38,056 bases of DNA from an uncultured Bacteroidia bacterium (GTDB lineage: Bacteria > Bacteroidota > Bacteroidia > J057 > CALAJH01). How positions within the stretch are numbered: the first letter of the stretch is position 1; the number at the start of each line of letters is the position of its first letter. Shown here piece by piece: positions 1 through 8,265 of the stretch. A model generated the notes under the pieces. It saw only the letters and a list, made by a program, of their open reading frames with translations, searched no databases and was not told the origin of the DNA. The stretch covers positions 1 to 38,056 of the forward strand of contig CALAJH010000056.1 of assembly GCA_937922655.1 (NCBI GenBank), in the 5' to 3' direction. The position numbers were made by a program, and so were the translations under genes.

Positions 1-1884
1 CCATATCACCGAACGCACTTCGGAAAACGATACCGCTCCGTCGAAATCCACGGCTTTAATCCGGTAACGGTTTTCGCCGCGAAGCGGTTGAAAGTCGGTG
101 AACGAATAGCTTTTCGGTTCGTGGGAAAAGCCGGCGGCCGACGTCGTGCCGAGCGTCGAAAAATCGCCGGCGCCGTCGAAACGCTCGATTTCGTAGCGTT
201 CGACGCCGATTTCCGTTGCCGTTTGCCACGTCAATTCCGCGCCCAACGTTCCTTTGACCACGGAAAATTCCCATCCTTCGACGGGTAATGGAGCGCTAAC
301 GGTTTGGGGTTTGAAGTCGGAAAAGCCCGTCAAACAGCCGCGGTCGATGTACGTGTTGTTGTAAGGCGGCAGGCAACAGCCGTACGCTTTCCACGGCGAA
401 GCGCCGTCGGGACGTTTGGCCAAAAGCGTGAGATTCGCCGTATACGTCACGCCCGGATAGACGCGCATGGTATAGACGGGCACGGCGGCGGCGGGCGTGG
501 ACTCAAAACGCCAAAAGCCCGTCATTAAATTTGTAAACGGCGAAAATGCGCCGCACAAATCCCCCGTGGCGTCGGTCATGGCCGCATCGCTAGACGTGTT
601 GTAGTAGCCCATGAGTTCGGTGAGCGTGGCGGTGTTGGAAAAGCGGGCCTCGGCGCGAACGTAGTCGCCCGACGTCGTTCCCCGACCCAAGGGGTAGTTG
701 TAATTGACGTTCGCCGCCCCGGGGATTATCGCGCGTCGCAACCGGCCGTTGATAAATGAAACGTCGCTTCCTCCCGAGACGGCGCCCGTTGCGTTGTTGG
801 CCACATAAACGGCCGTGAGCGAGGTTATGGGCGTGCAAGTCGAAACGATGCCGCGCATCAGCGTCAGCGTTCCGTTAACCCTTAACGTATTGCTTAGACA
901 GTTGTTGAAACAGGGTAAAGCAACGGCCGTGCCGACGTTCACGACGAGGTTGCCCAACGAAACCGCAGGGACGGTGGACAAATTGAGATTGCGGGCGGCG
1001 GTGATATTCGCGATGTGGACGTTGGGGTTCGTGCCGCAGGGCGGGGAAACAACGTCCCAATTTCGGCAGTTGGTCCAATTGCCGTCGTTGGTGGCGCCTT
1101 GCCAAACAAACTCGGGCGCCGGGCTGCGCAATTTGTTAATCCAATTTTGGTTGGCCGTGTTGTTCGCCGCGCCCGGCGAATCCGAGGACGCCGGAAGCTT
1201 CGCCCAATTCGAAACGTTGAAAGGATCGGAATCGACGCTGTTGCGGAACTGATAAGTGTATCCGCCACCGTCGCCCGCGAAATAAATCGAATTCGCGCAA
1301 ACGGTAGCCGTATTGGCGCCATAGCCCACGCCGTGGGCCATAACCGATGTGTTGCTTGGGTCCACGACTTGAAGCAGGTCGCCGGCGTTGCGCAAACCCA
1401 TTATATTCGTCCATGCGGTACTGCCGCCGCTTTTGGTGAAGTTGTTGCAGGCGGAGGTGGTGCTAGGATACGAACTATACTGCACGATATATGTGGCGTT
1501 GCTGTGGGGGACGACGTACACATAGTCGTTGTTGGCGTCGGTGGGGTCGTCGGCGGGGAGGGCGGTGTTCTTGTCTTCGGCATTGTAAACGACGATAATC
1601 GAGCCGACTTTGACGTTTTGCCAAACGCTGGAATTGGAAAAACGTAAATGGCCGTTGCTAATGCCTTGACCCGTGGCACAAGAAATGCACCGGCCCGATT
1701 GGTCGTCGATAATCCAATCCCGGATGTCCTGCGTTCCGCCCGGACAGCCGACAACCACGAACTCAAAAAATTCTTTCGAACCCGACGTGCCGTTGGAAAC
1801 CTCGTTGATGATAAGCTTCGGGCATTGCGCCCACGCGCCGAAAGCCGAAAAGCTTGTTAAAACGGTGAGTAAAATATGTCTCAT
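1..1884 (-). CDS. Secreted lamin-tail-domain protein, probable T9SS cargo (C-terminus beyond window)
   Basis: An open frame of 628 codons runs from ATG at 1884 to the left edge without a stop, so the C-terminus is missing. It starts with a signal peptide (MRHILLTVLTSFSAFGAWAQ). Residues about 22-180 resemble a lamin-tail domain: the opening KLIINEVSNG followed by EFFEFVVVG is the usual first strand pattern of that fold. The middle is Asn/Thr-rich and beta-like, and contains a WQGATNDGNWTNCRNW segment typical of Bacteroidota surface proteins. The last visible 90 residues (ELTWQTATEIGVERYEIERF, then YRIKAVDFDGAVSFSE) match the fibronectin-like module that usually precedes a type IX sorting domain. 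Inference: it is exported through the outer membrane by T9SS and attached to or released from the surface. Its own function is unknown. No clear TAnnTTTG box precedes it. Confidence 0.8.
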   Translation of the reverse strand, partial: MRHILLTVLTSFSAFGAWAQCPKLIINEVSNGTSGSKEFFEFVVVGCPGGTQDIRDWIIDDQSGRCISCATGQGISNGHLRFSNSSVWQNVKVGSIIVVYNAEDKNTALPADDPTDANNDYVYVVPHSNATYIVQYSSYPSTTSACNNFTKSGGSTAWTNIMGLRNAGDLLQVVDPSNTSVMAHGVGYGANTATVCANSIYFAGDGGGYTYQFRNSVDSDPFNVSNWAKLPASSDSPGAANNTANQNWINKLRSPAPEFVWQGATNDGNWTNCRNWDVVSPPCGTNPNVHIANITAARNLNLSTVPAVSLGNLVVNVGTAVALPCFNNCLSNTLRVNGTLTLMRGIVSTCTPITSLTAVYVANNATGAVSGGSDVSFINGRLRRAIIPGAANVNYNYPLGRGTTSGDYVRAEARFSNTATLTELMGYYNTSSDAAMTDATGDLCGAFSPFTNLMTGFWRFESTPAAAVPVYTMRVYPGVTYTANLTLLAKRPDGASPWKAYGCCLPPYNNTYIDRGCLTGFSDFKPQTVSAPLPVEGWEFSVVKGTLGAELTWQTATEIGVERYEIERFDGAGDFSTLGTTSAAGFSHEPKSYSFTDFQPLRGENRYRIKAVDFDGAVSFSEVRSVIW

Positions 1885-2070
1885 TGACCTACTTAATTTA
1901 AATCTTCGGAACGCAAAACAAGTCAATGAATGTAATTTTTTAATTAAGCAAAAAAGAACTTTTCGGATAGGTGGGAATCACGTGCAAAATTTTTGTTTCA
2001 CGCGTAGTTTTCGTCGGATTAGGACGGGGGCGATTGCGTATATTTGCGTACGTTTGGAATGTATGGCGGG

Positions 2071-3546
2071 TTAATACGCCCTTGCGAAGACGACCCTTCC
2101 ACGCGACGGCCGGCCGGTAAGGATGCAACGGCCCGGTTCTTCGACGAAATCAAGCGGGATGCATCGAATCGTTGCTTTGGTTTCTTGTTTGATGCGTTCC
2201 TCGGTTTCGGATGTTCCGTCCCAGTGGGCCAATAAAAACCCGCCTTCGCCGTCGAGCCGGGCTTGGAATTCGGCGTAGTCGTCGATTTCGACCGTCAGCC
2301 GGTCGCGTCGTTCTTTGGCGATTTGAAACATGGTTTGTTGAACGTCGTTGAGGAGTTTGGGAATTTCGGCGGCGAGGGCGTCGAGTCCGACAAAAGATTT
2401 GGTTTTGAGGTCGCGTCGAAAGACTTCGGCGCGGTTTTCGGCGAGGTCTTTGGGGCCGAGAGTCAGGCGCACCGGTACGCCTTTGAGTTCCCATTCGGCG
2501 AATTTCCAGCCGGGGCGTTTGGAGTCGTCGTCGTCGAATTTGGCCGTTACGCCGGCGTTTTTGAGTTTTTCGACGAGGTTTAAGGCGACGCGGCGGATGT
2601 TTTCGCGTTCGTCGTCGTTTTTATAAATCGGAACGACAACGACGGAGACGGGAGCGAGTTTTGGGGGTATGCACAGACCGTCGTCGTCGCCGTGGGTCAT
2701 AATGAGCGCGCCCATAAGCCGGGTGGATACCCCCCACGACGTGGCCCAGACGTACTCTTCTTTGTTTTCTTTGGTCAGGTATTTGACGTCGAAGGCTTTG
2801 GCGAAGTTTTGTCCGAGGAAGTGGGAGGTGCCGGCTTGGAGGGCTTTGCCGTCCTGCATGAGGGCTTCGATACAAAAGGTTTCGAGGGCGCCGGCGAAAC
2901 GTTCGTTGGGCGTTTTGACCCCGCGTACGACGGGAATGGCCATGACGTTTTCGACAAAATCGGCGTAGACTTCGAGCATTTGTTTGGCTTCGGCGAGGGC
3001 TTCTTCGGCCGTTGCGTGAGCCGTGTGCCCCTCTTGCCACAAAAATTCGGCCGTGCGCAGAAACAAACGCGGACGCATTTCCCAACGAACGACGTTCGCC
3101 CATTGGTTCAAAAGAATGGGCAGGTCGCGGTAAGAGCGAATCCAATCTTTGTAATGATGCCAGATGATGGTTTCGCTCGTCGGCCGGACGATAAGCTCTT
3201 CGGCGAGTTTGGCTTCGGGGTCGACGACGACGCCCGAGCCGTCGGGCGCGTTCATAAGCCGGTGGTGGGTAACGACGGCGCATTCTTTGGCAAAACCGTC
3301 GACGTGTTCGGCCTCCTTACTCAAAAACGACTTGGGAATGAAAAGAGGAAAATAGGCGTTGACGTGGCCCGTGGCTTTGAAGCGGGCGTCGAGTTCGCGT
3401 TGAATGCCTTCCCAGATCGCAAAACCGTAAGGCTTGATAACCATGCACCCGCGCACGGGCGAATGTTCGGCCAAATCCGCCCGTTTGACCAGTTCGTTGT
3501 ACCATTCGGCGTAGTTGTCCGCCCGGCGCGTCAGTTTTTCGCTCAT
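2071..3546 (-). CDS. proS: Prolyl-tRNA synthetase (archaeal/eukaryal-like form)
   Basis: This enzyme charges tRNA-Pro with proline in the cytoplasm. The 491-residue protein has the class II core: [10 protein letters not shown] at about 121-130, a motif-2 region around [12 protein letters not shown] (154-165) with FLWQEGH after it, and a motif-3 region around [19 protein letters not shown]. An anticodon-binding domain follows from [10 protein letters not shown] onward. It lacks the editing insertion of the long bacterial ProRS and has the short archaeal/eukaryal-like layout that is normal in Bacteroidota. The start at 3546 fits the family start ([20 protein letters not shown]). A perfect TAACTTTG box lies only seven bases upstream, so the leader should be nearly absent. 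It is divergent from the M23 peptidase gene and appears monocistronic. Confidence 0.97.
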   Translation of the reverse strand: MSEKLTRRADNYAEWYNELVKRADLAEHSPVRGCMVIKPYGFAIWEGIQRELDARFKATGHVNAYFPLFIPKSFLSKEAEHVDGFAKECAVVTHHRLMNAPDGSGVVVDPEAKLAEELIVRPTSETIIWHHYKDWIRSYRDLPILLNQWANVVRWEMRPRLFLRTAEFLWQEGHTAHATAEEALAEAKQMLEVYADFVENVMAIPVVRGVKTPNERFAGALETFCIEALMQDGKALQAGTSHFLGQNFAKAFDVKYLTKENKEEYVWATSWGVSTRLMGALIMTHGDDDGLCIPPKLAPVSVVVVPIYKNDDERENIRRVALNLVEKLKNAGVTAKFDDDDSKRPGWKFAEWELKGVPVRLTLGPKDLAENRAEVFRRDLKTKSFVGLDALAAEIPKLLNDVQQTMFQIAKERRDRLTVEIDDYAEFQARLDGEGGFLLAHWDGTSETEERIKQETKATIRCIPLDFVEEPGRCILTGRPSRGRVVFARAY

Positions 3547-3553
3547 TTGCCCG

Positions 3554-3561
3554 CAAAGTTA
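3554..3561 (-). promoter_or_regulatory. -7 box (TAACTTTG) of proS
   Basis: The box matches the Bacteroidota -7 consensus TAnnTTTG exactly and ends seven bases before the proS ATG. A matching TTTG -33 element is not evident at the usual spacing. The predicted transcript begins at or within a few bases of the start codon. Confidence 0.65.
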
Positions 3562-3779
3562 TTTTGATTTTTGCGGAAAAGAAAACCAACAAAACGGCCG
3601 TCGTCAAAATCAAAATAAACGCGATACGTTGCTTGATTTGTGCCGTCAAGTTTGAAAATACGTAGGGTTCTACGTACTCGTGGGCCAACGATTGCCGTTC
3701 CAAAATCGGCAGTTGTTTGCAAAAAATACGCAGAACTTTGGTGGAAAACCGCCAAATTTATAAAATTATTGGCTTTTAA

Positions 3780-3810
3780 TTTGTTTATTAAATAAATTCG
3801 TCTAATTTTG
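3780..3810 (+). promoter_or_regulatory. Promoter of the M23 peptidase gene
   Basis: TTTG at 3780-3783 and TAATTTTG at 3803-3810 are separated by 19 bases, the standard Bacteroidota sigma-ABfr layout. Predicted transcription starts near 3815, leaving a leader of about 75 bases before the start codon at 3893. Confidence 0.7.
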
Positions 3811-3892
3811 CGTCCGCAATCGAAAAATTGCGCTATTTCAATCATTCACCCATTTACTTCCGGCCGAATACAACATATACAAGCCAAGAACA

Positions 3893-4765
3893 ATGTCGCG
3901 AATCAAGGTTTATAAAGATTCGGAAACGTTTGAATACATCCGTGTAAAACTTACCCCTGCCCAATGGGCCGCTCGATTGGCCTTATACGGAGTAGTTGGC
4001 GCTTTGGTTGCGTTGGCCACTCAAAATTTTTGGGTGGGTTGGGAGGAGTCGTGGGCGAAACGCCGGCAAGCCGAAGCCTCGCGCGAACTCGTCGCCGCCT
4101 TGCGCGAACTCCAAAAAGTGGAAAAAGAAACGGACAAAATATTCCACAACGACCAAACGTTTTATAAAAGCCTGCTTAACATCACGCCCACCGACAAATC
4201 CACGTGGGAAGGCGGCAAAGGCGGGGCCGGAAAATCTTATGCCGGCGAACCTTCGCTTATCGCCGAAATGCGCAACGTCGAAGAGCGCATTCGCCACAAA
4301 TTTCGTTTACAACGCGAAAGCTTTGAACGTATCGGCAAGCTTGCCTCGGAAAAATCCGAAGAGCTTAAACACCTTCCCGCCGCCCGCCCGATGGAAGGCC
4401 GCATTGTCAGCGGCTTTGGCTATCGTCCCGACCCGTTTCACGGCCACATTCACTTTCACGCGGGCATCGACGTGGTTGCGCCCGTCGGCACAAAAATCAA
4501 GGCCGTCGGCGACGGCACCGTCATTACTTCCGGATACACCGAACAAGGATACGGCCTGCAAATCGAAATCAATCACGGCTACGGTTACGTGACCAAATAC
4601 GCCCACCTTTCCAAATCCAACGTCAAAGTCGGACAAAAAGTCAAACGCGGCGACGTTATAGGTTTAACCGGAAATACGGGTTATTCCACCGGCCCCCACC
4701 TCCATTACGAGGTCATTAAAAACGGCGTCAAGGTCAATCCCTACGATTATTACTATCTGGATTGA
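3893..4765 (+). CDS. Membrane-anchored M23 family metallopeptidase (LytM-type)
   Basis: This is a probable cell-wall endopeptidase that cuts peptidoglycan cross-links or supports cell separation and shape. The 290-residue protein has a short cytoplasmic N-terminus, one membrane segment at about 28-49, a charged helical stretch (about 55-160) likely to form a coiled coil, and a C-terminal M23 domain. Zinc ligands are visible as H189 and D193 (HAGID) and the HLH pair at 269-271; the other catalytic His lies in the YAHLSK segment. All ligands are present, so an active enzyme is expected rather than a pseudo-LytM regulator. It is a single gene with its own promoter, convergent with the ABC operon and separated from it by a hairpin terminator. 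Confidence 0.93.
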   Translation: MSRIKVYKDSETFEYIRVKLTPAQWAARLALYGVVGALVALATQNFWVGWEESWAKRRQAEASRELVAALRELQKVEKETDKIFHNDQTFYKSLLNITPTDKSTWEGGKGGAGKSYAGEPSLIAEMRNVEERIRHKFRLQRESFERIGKLASEKSEELKHLPAARPMEGRIVSGFGYRPDPFHGHIHFHAGIDVVAPVGTKIKAVGDGTVITSGYTEQGYGLQIEINHGYGYVTKYAHLSKSNVKVGQKVKRGDVIGLTGNTGYSTGPHLHYEVIKNGVKVNPYDYYYLD

Positions 4766-4805
4766 TTTATCCCCCTCGCCAAGTTTTTCGGAGCATCTTC
4801 GGCAG

Positions 4806-4845
4806 AATAAAGAGCTCGTCGCCGCGGCGGCGACCTCTTTATTTT
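4806..4845. terminator. Bidirectional intrinsic terminator between the M23 peptidase and the ABC ATPase
   Basis: The outer arms AATAAAGAG and CTCTTTATT enclose a perfect GC-rich inverted repeat, GTCGCCGC-G-GCGGCGAC, with a three-base bulge on the left arm. A T tract follows on the plus strand and the A-rich left arm gives one on the minus strand. It sits between two convergent genes. Confidence 0.8.
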
Positions 4846-4882
4846 AAGACGTTCGATAAACGTTGATTGTCGATTTGGCGCC

Positions 4883-4923
4883 ACCGCCGCGTTTCGGTCG
4901 ATGTTTTCGCGCGGCGGTTCTTT
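4883..4923. terminator. Second hairpin between the same convergent genes
   Basis: ACCGCCGCG at 4883-4891 pairs with CGCGGCGGT at 4910-4918 across an 18-base loop, followed by a T-rich stretch. It could be a backup terminator or an extended 3' structure of the ABC operon transcript. Confidence 0.45.
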
Positions 4924-4948
4924 GTTTAAGAAACGGTAGCCGGGATTT

Positions 4949-5722
4949 TCAACAATTGGGCTTGGCGTTGAGCGGCAAGACAAGCGGGCAATTCAAATAA
5001 GGATGGGGAACGACGGCGCTTTTCAGTTGAAAGACCGCTTCGATGGATTCGGGGGTCAGTACTTCGCAGGCACAGCCGCAGCCCGTCAATTTGCCGCCGC
5101 TCAATAAAAGGAGTTTTTCGGCGTATTGGGCGGCCATGTTGAAGTCGTGCAAAATGACGAGTACCGCCGCCCCTCGGGCGGCAAAGGTTTTGGCCGTCGT
5201 CAAAAGTTTGTGTTGAAAGGCGGGGTCGAGGTTGGAAATCGGTTCGTCCAAAAGCAAAAGTCGCGGCTCCTCCCATATTTGCGCCATGGTTCTTGCGAAA
5301 TGTACCCGTTGTTTTTCTCCGCCCGAAAGTTGGGTGTAGATGCGTTCGGCCAGATGTTCCACGCCCGCTTCGTTGAGGGCGGCCCTTGCGATTTCGACGT
5401 CTTTTTTCGTTTCGCGACCTTTGTTGTGGGGATATCGGCCCATGAGCGCCACTTCGAGCGCCGTAAAGTCAAAGGTCAGCGACGAGGACTGGGGCAACAC
5501 CGCCCGGTGGCGGGCCATGGATTTGGCATCCATACCGAAAAACTCCACCTCGCCGCCTTGGGGGGTAAGTTCTCCCGCAAGAATACGGAGCAGCGTTGTT
5601 TTACCCGCACCGTTGGGACCCAAAAGCGCCGTTGTTTCCCCTTCGCAAAGCGTAAAGTTCAGACCCGCAAGGATTTCCCGTTGGGCAATGGAATAGCGTA
5701 GTTCGCGCGCCCTTACTCTCAT
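4949..5722 (-). CDS. ABC transporter ATP-binding protein, heme/iron-chelate type (HmuV-like)
   Basis: This is the ATPase subunit that drives import of heme or a ferric chelate across the inner membrane. The 257-residue protein has Walker A GPNGAGKT at 35-42, Q-loop Q78, signature LSGGE at 132-136, Walker B LLLLDE at 155-160 and the switch H192. The overall pattern, including RHRAVLPQSS and ALMGRYPHN, follows HmuV of heme importers. Its ATG overlaps the permease stop codon (ATGA), so the two are translationally coupled. Oddities are a small cysteine cluster, CGCAC, at about 214-218 and another Cys at the extreme C-terminus. No periplasmic binding protein or outer-membrane receptor lies next to it. 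The substrate (heme, cobalamin or siderophore) is inferred from family resemblance only. Confidence 0.88.
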   Translation of the reverse strand: MRVRARELRYSIAQREILAGLNFTLCEGETTALLGPNGAGKTTLLRILAGELTPQGGEVEFFGMDAKSMARHRAVLPQSSSLTFDFTALEVALMGRYPHNKGRETKKDVEIARAALNEAGVEHLAERIYTQLSGGEKQRVHFARTMAQIWEEPRLLLLDEPISNLDPAFQHKLLTTAKTFAARGAAVLVILHDFNMAAQYAEKLLLLSGGKLTGCGCACEVLTPESIEAVFQLKSAVVPHPYLNCPLVLPLNAKPNC

Positions 5723-6750
5723 GAAGCTTGACTTTTTTGCAACAACAATAAAAACACCGGGGCGCCGATGGCCGAGGTCAGCACGCCGATAGGAAGTTCT
5801 GCGGGGGCGACGAGCGTGCGCGCCGCCGCATCCGCCAATGGCAAAAACAGCGCCCCGTACAGAGCCGCCGCCGGCAAAAGCGTTTTATGGTCGGGCCCGA
5901 GCCACAAACGCAACATTTGCGGCACAATCAAGCCGACAAAGCCTATCAATCCCGTGAACGCCGTCGCCGCGCCGACGGCCAAAGCCACCGCCGCCACCGC
6001 TTTTGTTTTCAATTTTTGCACGTTTACACCCAAATGCGCCGCCTCCGCTTCGCCCAAAAGCAGGGCGTTCAGTTCGCGTGACAGCCTCGGCATATAAAAC
6101 AACGGAAAAAGCAAAAATATCGCCAATATCGCCACGTTCCACCAACCCGAACCCGACAAACTGCCCAGCGTCCAAAAAGTTATCGCTCGTATTTGTGTGT
6201 CGGTGCCAAGATAAAACATCAAGCCCACCAAGGCGCCGACCCAAGCGTTCAACGCCACGCCCGTCAGCAGCAGGGTGGCAATCGATGTTTTGCCCTGACG
6301 CGACGCCAAACGCATGACCACCCGCGTCGCCAACAACGCAAATGCGAACGCCGCCGTAGGCAAAGCAAACTTTAACGTCCACGACGGCAGTATTCCATGA
6401 ATTCGTCCTTCGATGAATACGATAAACAAGACCGCGCCCAAAGTTGCACCGTTGGATGCACCGATGAGCGACGGTTCGGCCAAAGGGTTGCGGAAAAGCC
6501 CCTGAAGTACCGCCCCCGACAACGCCAACGCCGCCCCCACCAACGCCGCCATGACCACGCGCGGCAAACGAATGTCCGAAACGATAGCCGACGATGTATC
6601 CGCCTCCGCGCCCGAAACCAGACTCCACATCGCCCATGCCACTTCCGACGGCGAAACGCCCACCGCACCCACCGCTAGTACGCCCAAAGCCACCGGCCCC
6701 AACAAAGCTCCGCCCAAGACCAGCACTCCTTTCGCACCGATTTTTGCCAT
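5719..6750 (-). CDS. FecCD-family ABC transporter permease (heme/iron-chelate type)
   Basis: This is the membrane subunit partnered with the downstream ATPase. The start is taken at ATG 6750 (MAKIGAKGVLV), giving 343 residues, the usual FecCD length; a TTG nine bases upstream lies inside the promoter box and is unlikely. Family landmarks include LSGAVLQGLFRNPLAEPSLIG, GVALNAWVGAL and GLIGFVGLIVPQMLRL. About ten hydrophobic segments are visible. A perfect TAACTTTG box ends six bases before the ATG, implying a leaderless message. The gene is divergent from the pseudouridine synthase. No solute-binding protein gene accompanies the pair, so the full importer must use a component encoded elsewhere. 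Confidence 0.92.
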   Translation of the reverse strand: MAKIGAKGVLVLGGALLGPVALGVLAVGAVGVSPSEVAWAMWSLVSGAEADTSSAIVSDIRLPRVVMAALVGAALALSGAVLQGLFRNPLAEPSLIGASNGATLGAVLFIVFIEGRIHGILPSWTLKFALPTAAFAFALLATRVVMRLASRQGKTSIATLLLTGVALNAWVGALVGLMFYLGTDTQIRAITFWTLGSLSGSGWWNVAILAIFLLFPLFYMPRLSRELNALLLGEAEAAHLGVNVQKLKTKAVAAVALAVGAATAFTGLIGFVGLIVPQMLRLWLGPDHKTLLPAAALYGALFLPLADAAARTLVAPAELPIGVLTSAIGAPVFLLLLQKSQAS

Positions 6751-6756
6751 CGGACG

Positions 6757-6764
6757 CAAAGTTA
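6757..6764 (-). promoter_or_regulatory. -7 box (TAACTTTG) of the FecCD permease operon
   Basis: An exact TAnnTTTG match ends six bases upstream of ATG 6750. A good -33 element is not seen at 19-20 bases. The close spacing predicts a leaderless transcript. Confidence 0.6.
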
Positions 6765-6822
6765 CGTTTTATTTAGTTTCGTTCTAAATATGTTGTCAAA
6801 ACTTATCAAGGTTTTATGCCGA

Positions 6823-6854
6823 TTTGCTTGAGCGTGATAAATTGACTAACTTTG
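6823..6854 (+). promoter_or_regulatory. Promoter of the pseudouridine synthase gene
   Basis: TTTG at 6823-6826 and TAACTTTG at 6847-6854 are spaced by 20 bases. The box ends 21 bases before ATG 6876, which supports that start over an in-frame TTG at 6852 that lies within the box. Confidence 0.75.
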
Positions 6855-6875
6855 TGTTTATTTTCCCCATATCGA

Positions 6876-8111
6876 ATGAGAAAGCGTTCCGGCGGCTCGA
6901 ACCTTACGGGTCAGCCCCGACGTTCACGGCCCGAAGGCCCGCGTCCCACATCCCGTTCTTCGCGGAATTTTGATTCCCCAAAAAATGAACGCCGCTTTTC
7001 CGGCCGCGGTTTTTCCGAACGTCGGGACGACGGCGGTGTAAAGCAGAAATTCGGTACGGACGAGGGTGGTTTTAAAGGCTCCAAGCCTAAAAAACAAAAC
7101 GAATTTGAGCTGTTGGACGAACCCGACCTCGAAGCGCTCTTGGATGATTTCGACGACAAAGATACGGACGATGTTCGCAAATCCGCTCCCTCAATACGCC
7201 GCATTAGTCCTTCGACCCAACGTCGGAAAACCTCGGAAATCGACAAGCGCGAAAGTCGAATCGCGCTTCGCCGGAAAAACGCCGCCGGCGTTCGGCCGGA
7301 TATGCCTTTCGACGAACGGGAATTGCGTTACCGCGACTATATTCCTCCGCACGAACGCGAAAAAGCTCTCGGCAAAAAGAAAAAGAACGTTGCCGTCAAA
7401 GGGGAGATACGTCTTAATCGCTACATTGCGTTAAGCGGTCATTGCGCCCGCCGTCAGGCCGACCTTTTAATCGAAGCGGGCAAGGTGCGGGTGAACGGGG
7501 AAATCGTTACCACCCTTGGCACGAAAGTAAACGTTAAAACGGACAAGGTGGAAGTCGGCGGCAAAATTCTCAAACCGGAGAAACCCATCTACATTCTGCT
7601 CAACAAGCCGAAAAATTACTTGACCACCCTTTCCGACCCCGAAGGCCGCCCAACGGTGATGGAAATCGTACAGGCGCCGGGAGGGGAAAGGATATTTCCC
7701 GTCGGGCGGTTGGACCGTAATACAACCGGGGTTTTGCTGCTAACAAACGATGGCGAGTTGGCCAAAAAACTCACTCACCCGTCGCACAAAGTGAAAAAAG
7801 TATACCGTGTTTACTTGGACAAACCGCTTACGCATCGACATCTCGTCCAACTGACCGAAGGGGTGAAATTGGAGGACGGGGACGCGGCGGTGGACGCGAT
7901 TTACCACCCCGACCCCTCCGACCGTAAAGAGGTTATCGTTGAAATTCATTCGGGTCGCAACCGGCTGGTGCGTCGGATGTTCGAGGCGCTGGAATACCAA
8001 GTGGAGCGTTTGGACCGAACGGAGTTTGGACCGTTAAGCAAAAAAGGCTTGCCGCGGGGACGTTACCGTCTGCTGACCGAGCAGGAAATCGGTTTCTTGA
8101 AGATGATTTAG
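6876..8111 (+). CDS. rRNA pseudouridine synthase, RsuA/RluB family, with long N-terminal extension
   Basis: This enzyme converts a specific uridine in rRNA to pseudouridine. The start at 6876 gives 411 residues, well over the usual 240-300. The first 175 or so residues are low-complexity: Arg/Ser/Gly-rich, then an acidic patch (DLEALLDDFDDKDTDD), then basic again. An S4 RNA-binding domain follows (about 178-225, from IRLNRYIALSG), then the catalytic domain with GRLDRNTTGVLLLTNDG; the catalytic Asp is about residue 280. The C-terminal part (EIHSGRNRLVRRMFEAL) matches RluB-type enzymes. The extension probably binds RNA or ribosomal particles, an inference from charge. RluB (23S) is more likely than RsuA (16S), but the sequence alone does not settle the target. 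Confidence 0.92.
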   Translation: MRKRSGGSNLTGQPRRSRPEGPRPTSRSSRNFDSPKNERRFSGRGFSERRDDGGVKQKFGTDEGGFKGSKPKKQNEFELLDEPDLEALLDDFDDKDTDDVRKSAPSIRRISPSTQRRKTSEIDKRESRIALRRKNAAGVRPDMPFDERELRYRDYIPPHEREKALGKKKKNVAVKGEIRLNRYIALSGHCARRQADLLIEAGKVRVNGEIVTTLGTKVNVKTDKVEVGGKILKPEKPIYILLNKPKNYLTTLSDPEGRPTVMEIVQAPGGERIFPVGRLDRNTTGVLLLTNDGELAKKLTHPSHKVKKVYRVYLDKPLTHRHLVQLTEGVKLEDGDAAVDAIYHPDPSDRKEVIVEIHSGRNRLVRRMFEALEYQVERLDRTEFGPLSKKGLPRGRYRLLTEQEIGFLKMI

Positions 8112-8227
8112 CGTTTTTTTCCAAATCAAAGCAGTAAAGCGGAGGCGGGGAATTAGGAATTGAACGGGGGCGTTAAGGCGAATGGATTTAGTCGTCCCTT
8201 TTTAATGTAACGTAGTTAGTTTTCTTG

Positions 8228-8263
8228 ACGCGCGCCGCCGCCCTTGCGGGCGGCGGCGCGCGT
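8228..8263. terminator. Very strong GC hairpin abutting the stop codon of the PD40/OmpA gene
   Basis: A perfect 16-base-pair stem, 8228-8243 with 8248-8263, is closed by a four-base loop (TTGC). It begins two bases after the stop codon of the minus-strand gene and lies between convergent genes. No T tract follows on either strand, so it may act as a pause/terminator aid or as a 3' stabiliser of the mRNA rather than as a classic intrinsic terminator. Confidence 0.6.
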
Positions 8264-8265
8264 GC

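Larger units (their letters stand above)
3547..3892. other. Divergent intergenic region between proS and the M23 peptidase gene
   Basis: These 346 bases hold the proS promoter box next to the proS start and a full promoter for the peptidase at 3780-3810. Short frames here, read on the minus strand, have no family resemblance and look like noise. The right half is clearly A+T-rich. I see no RNA gene or strong hairpin. Confidence 0.6.

Noticed and set aside
2039-2046. TATATTTG on the plus strand
   Set aside because: It matches the -7 consensus but points into the 3' end of proS with no gene in that direction and no -33 element.
2692-3567. 291-codon plus-strand frame over proS
   Set aside because: It is antisense to a well-supported proS gene and has no family resemblance.
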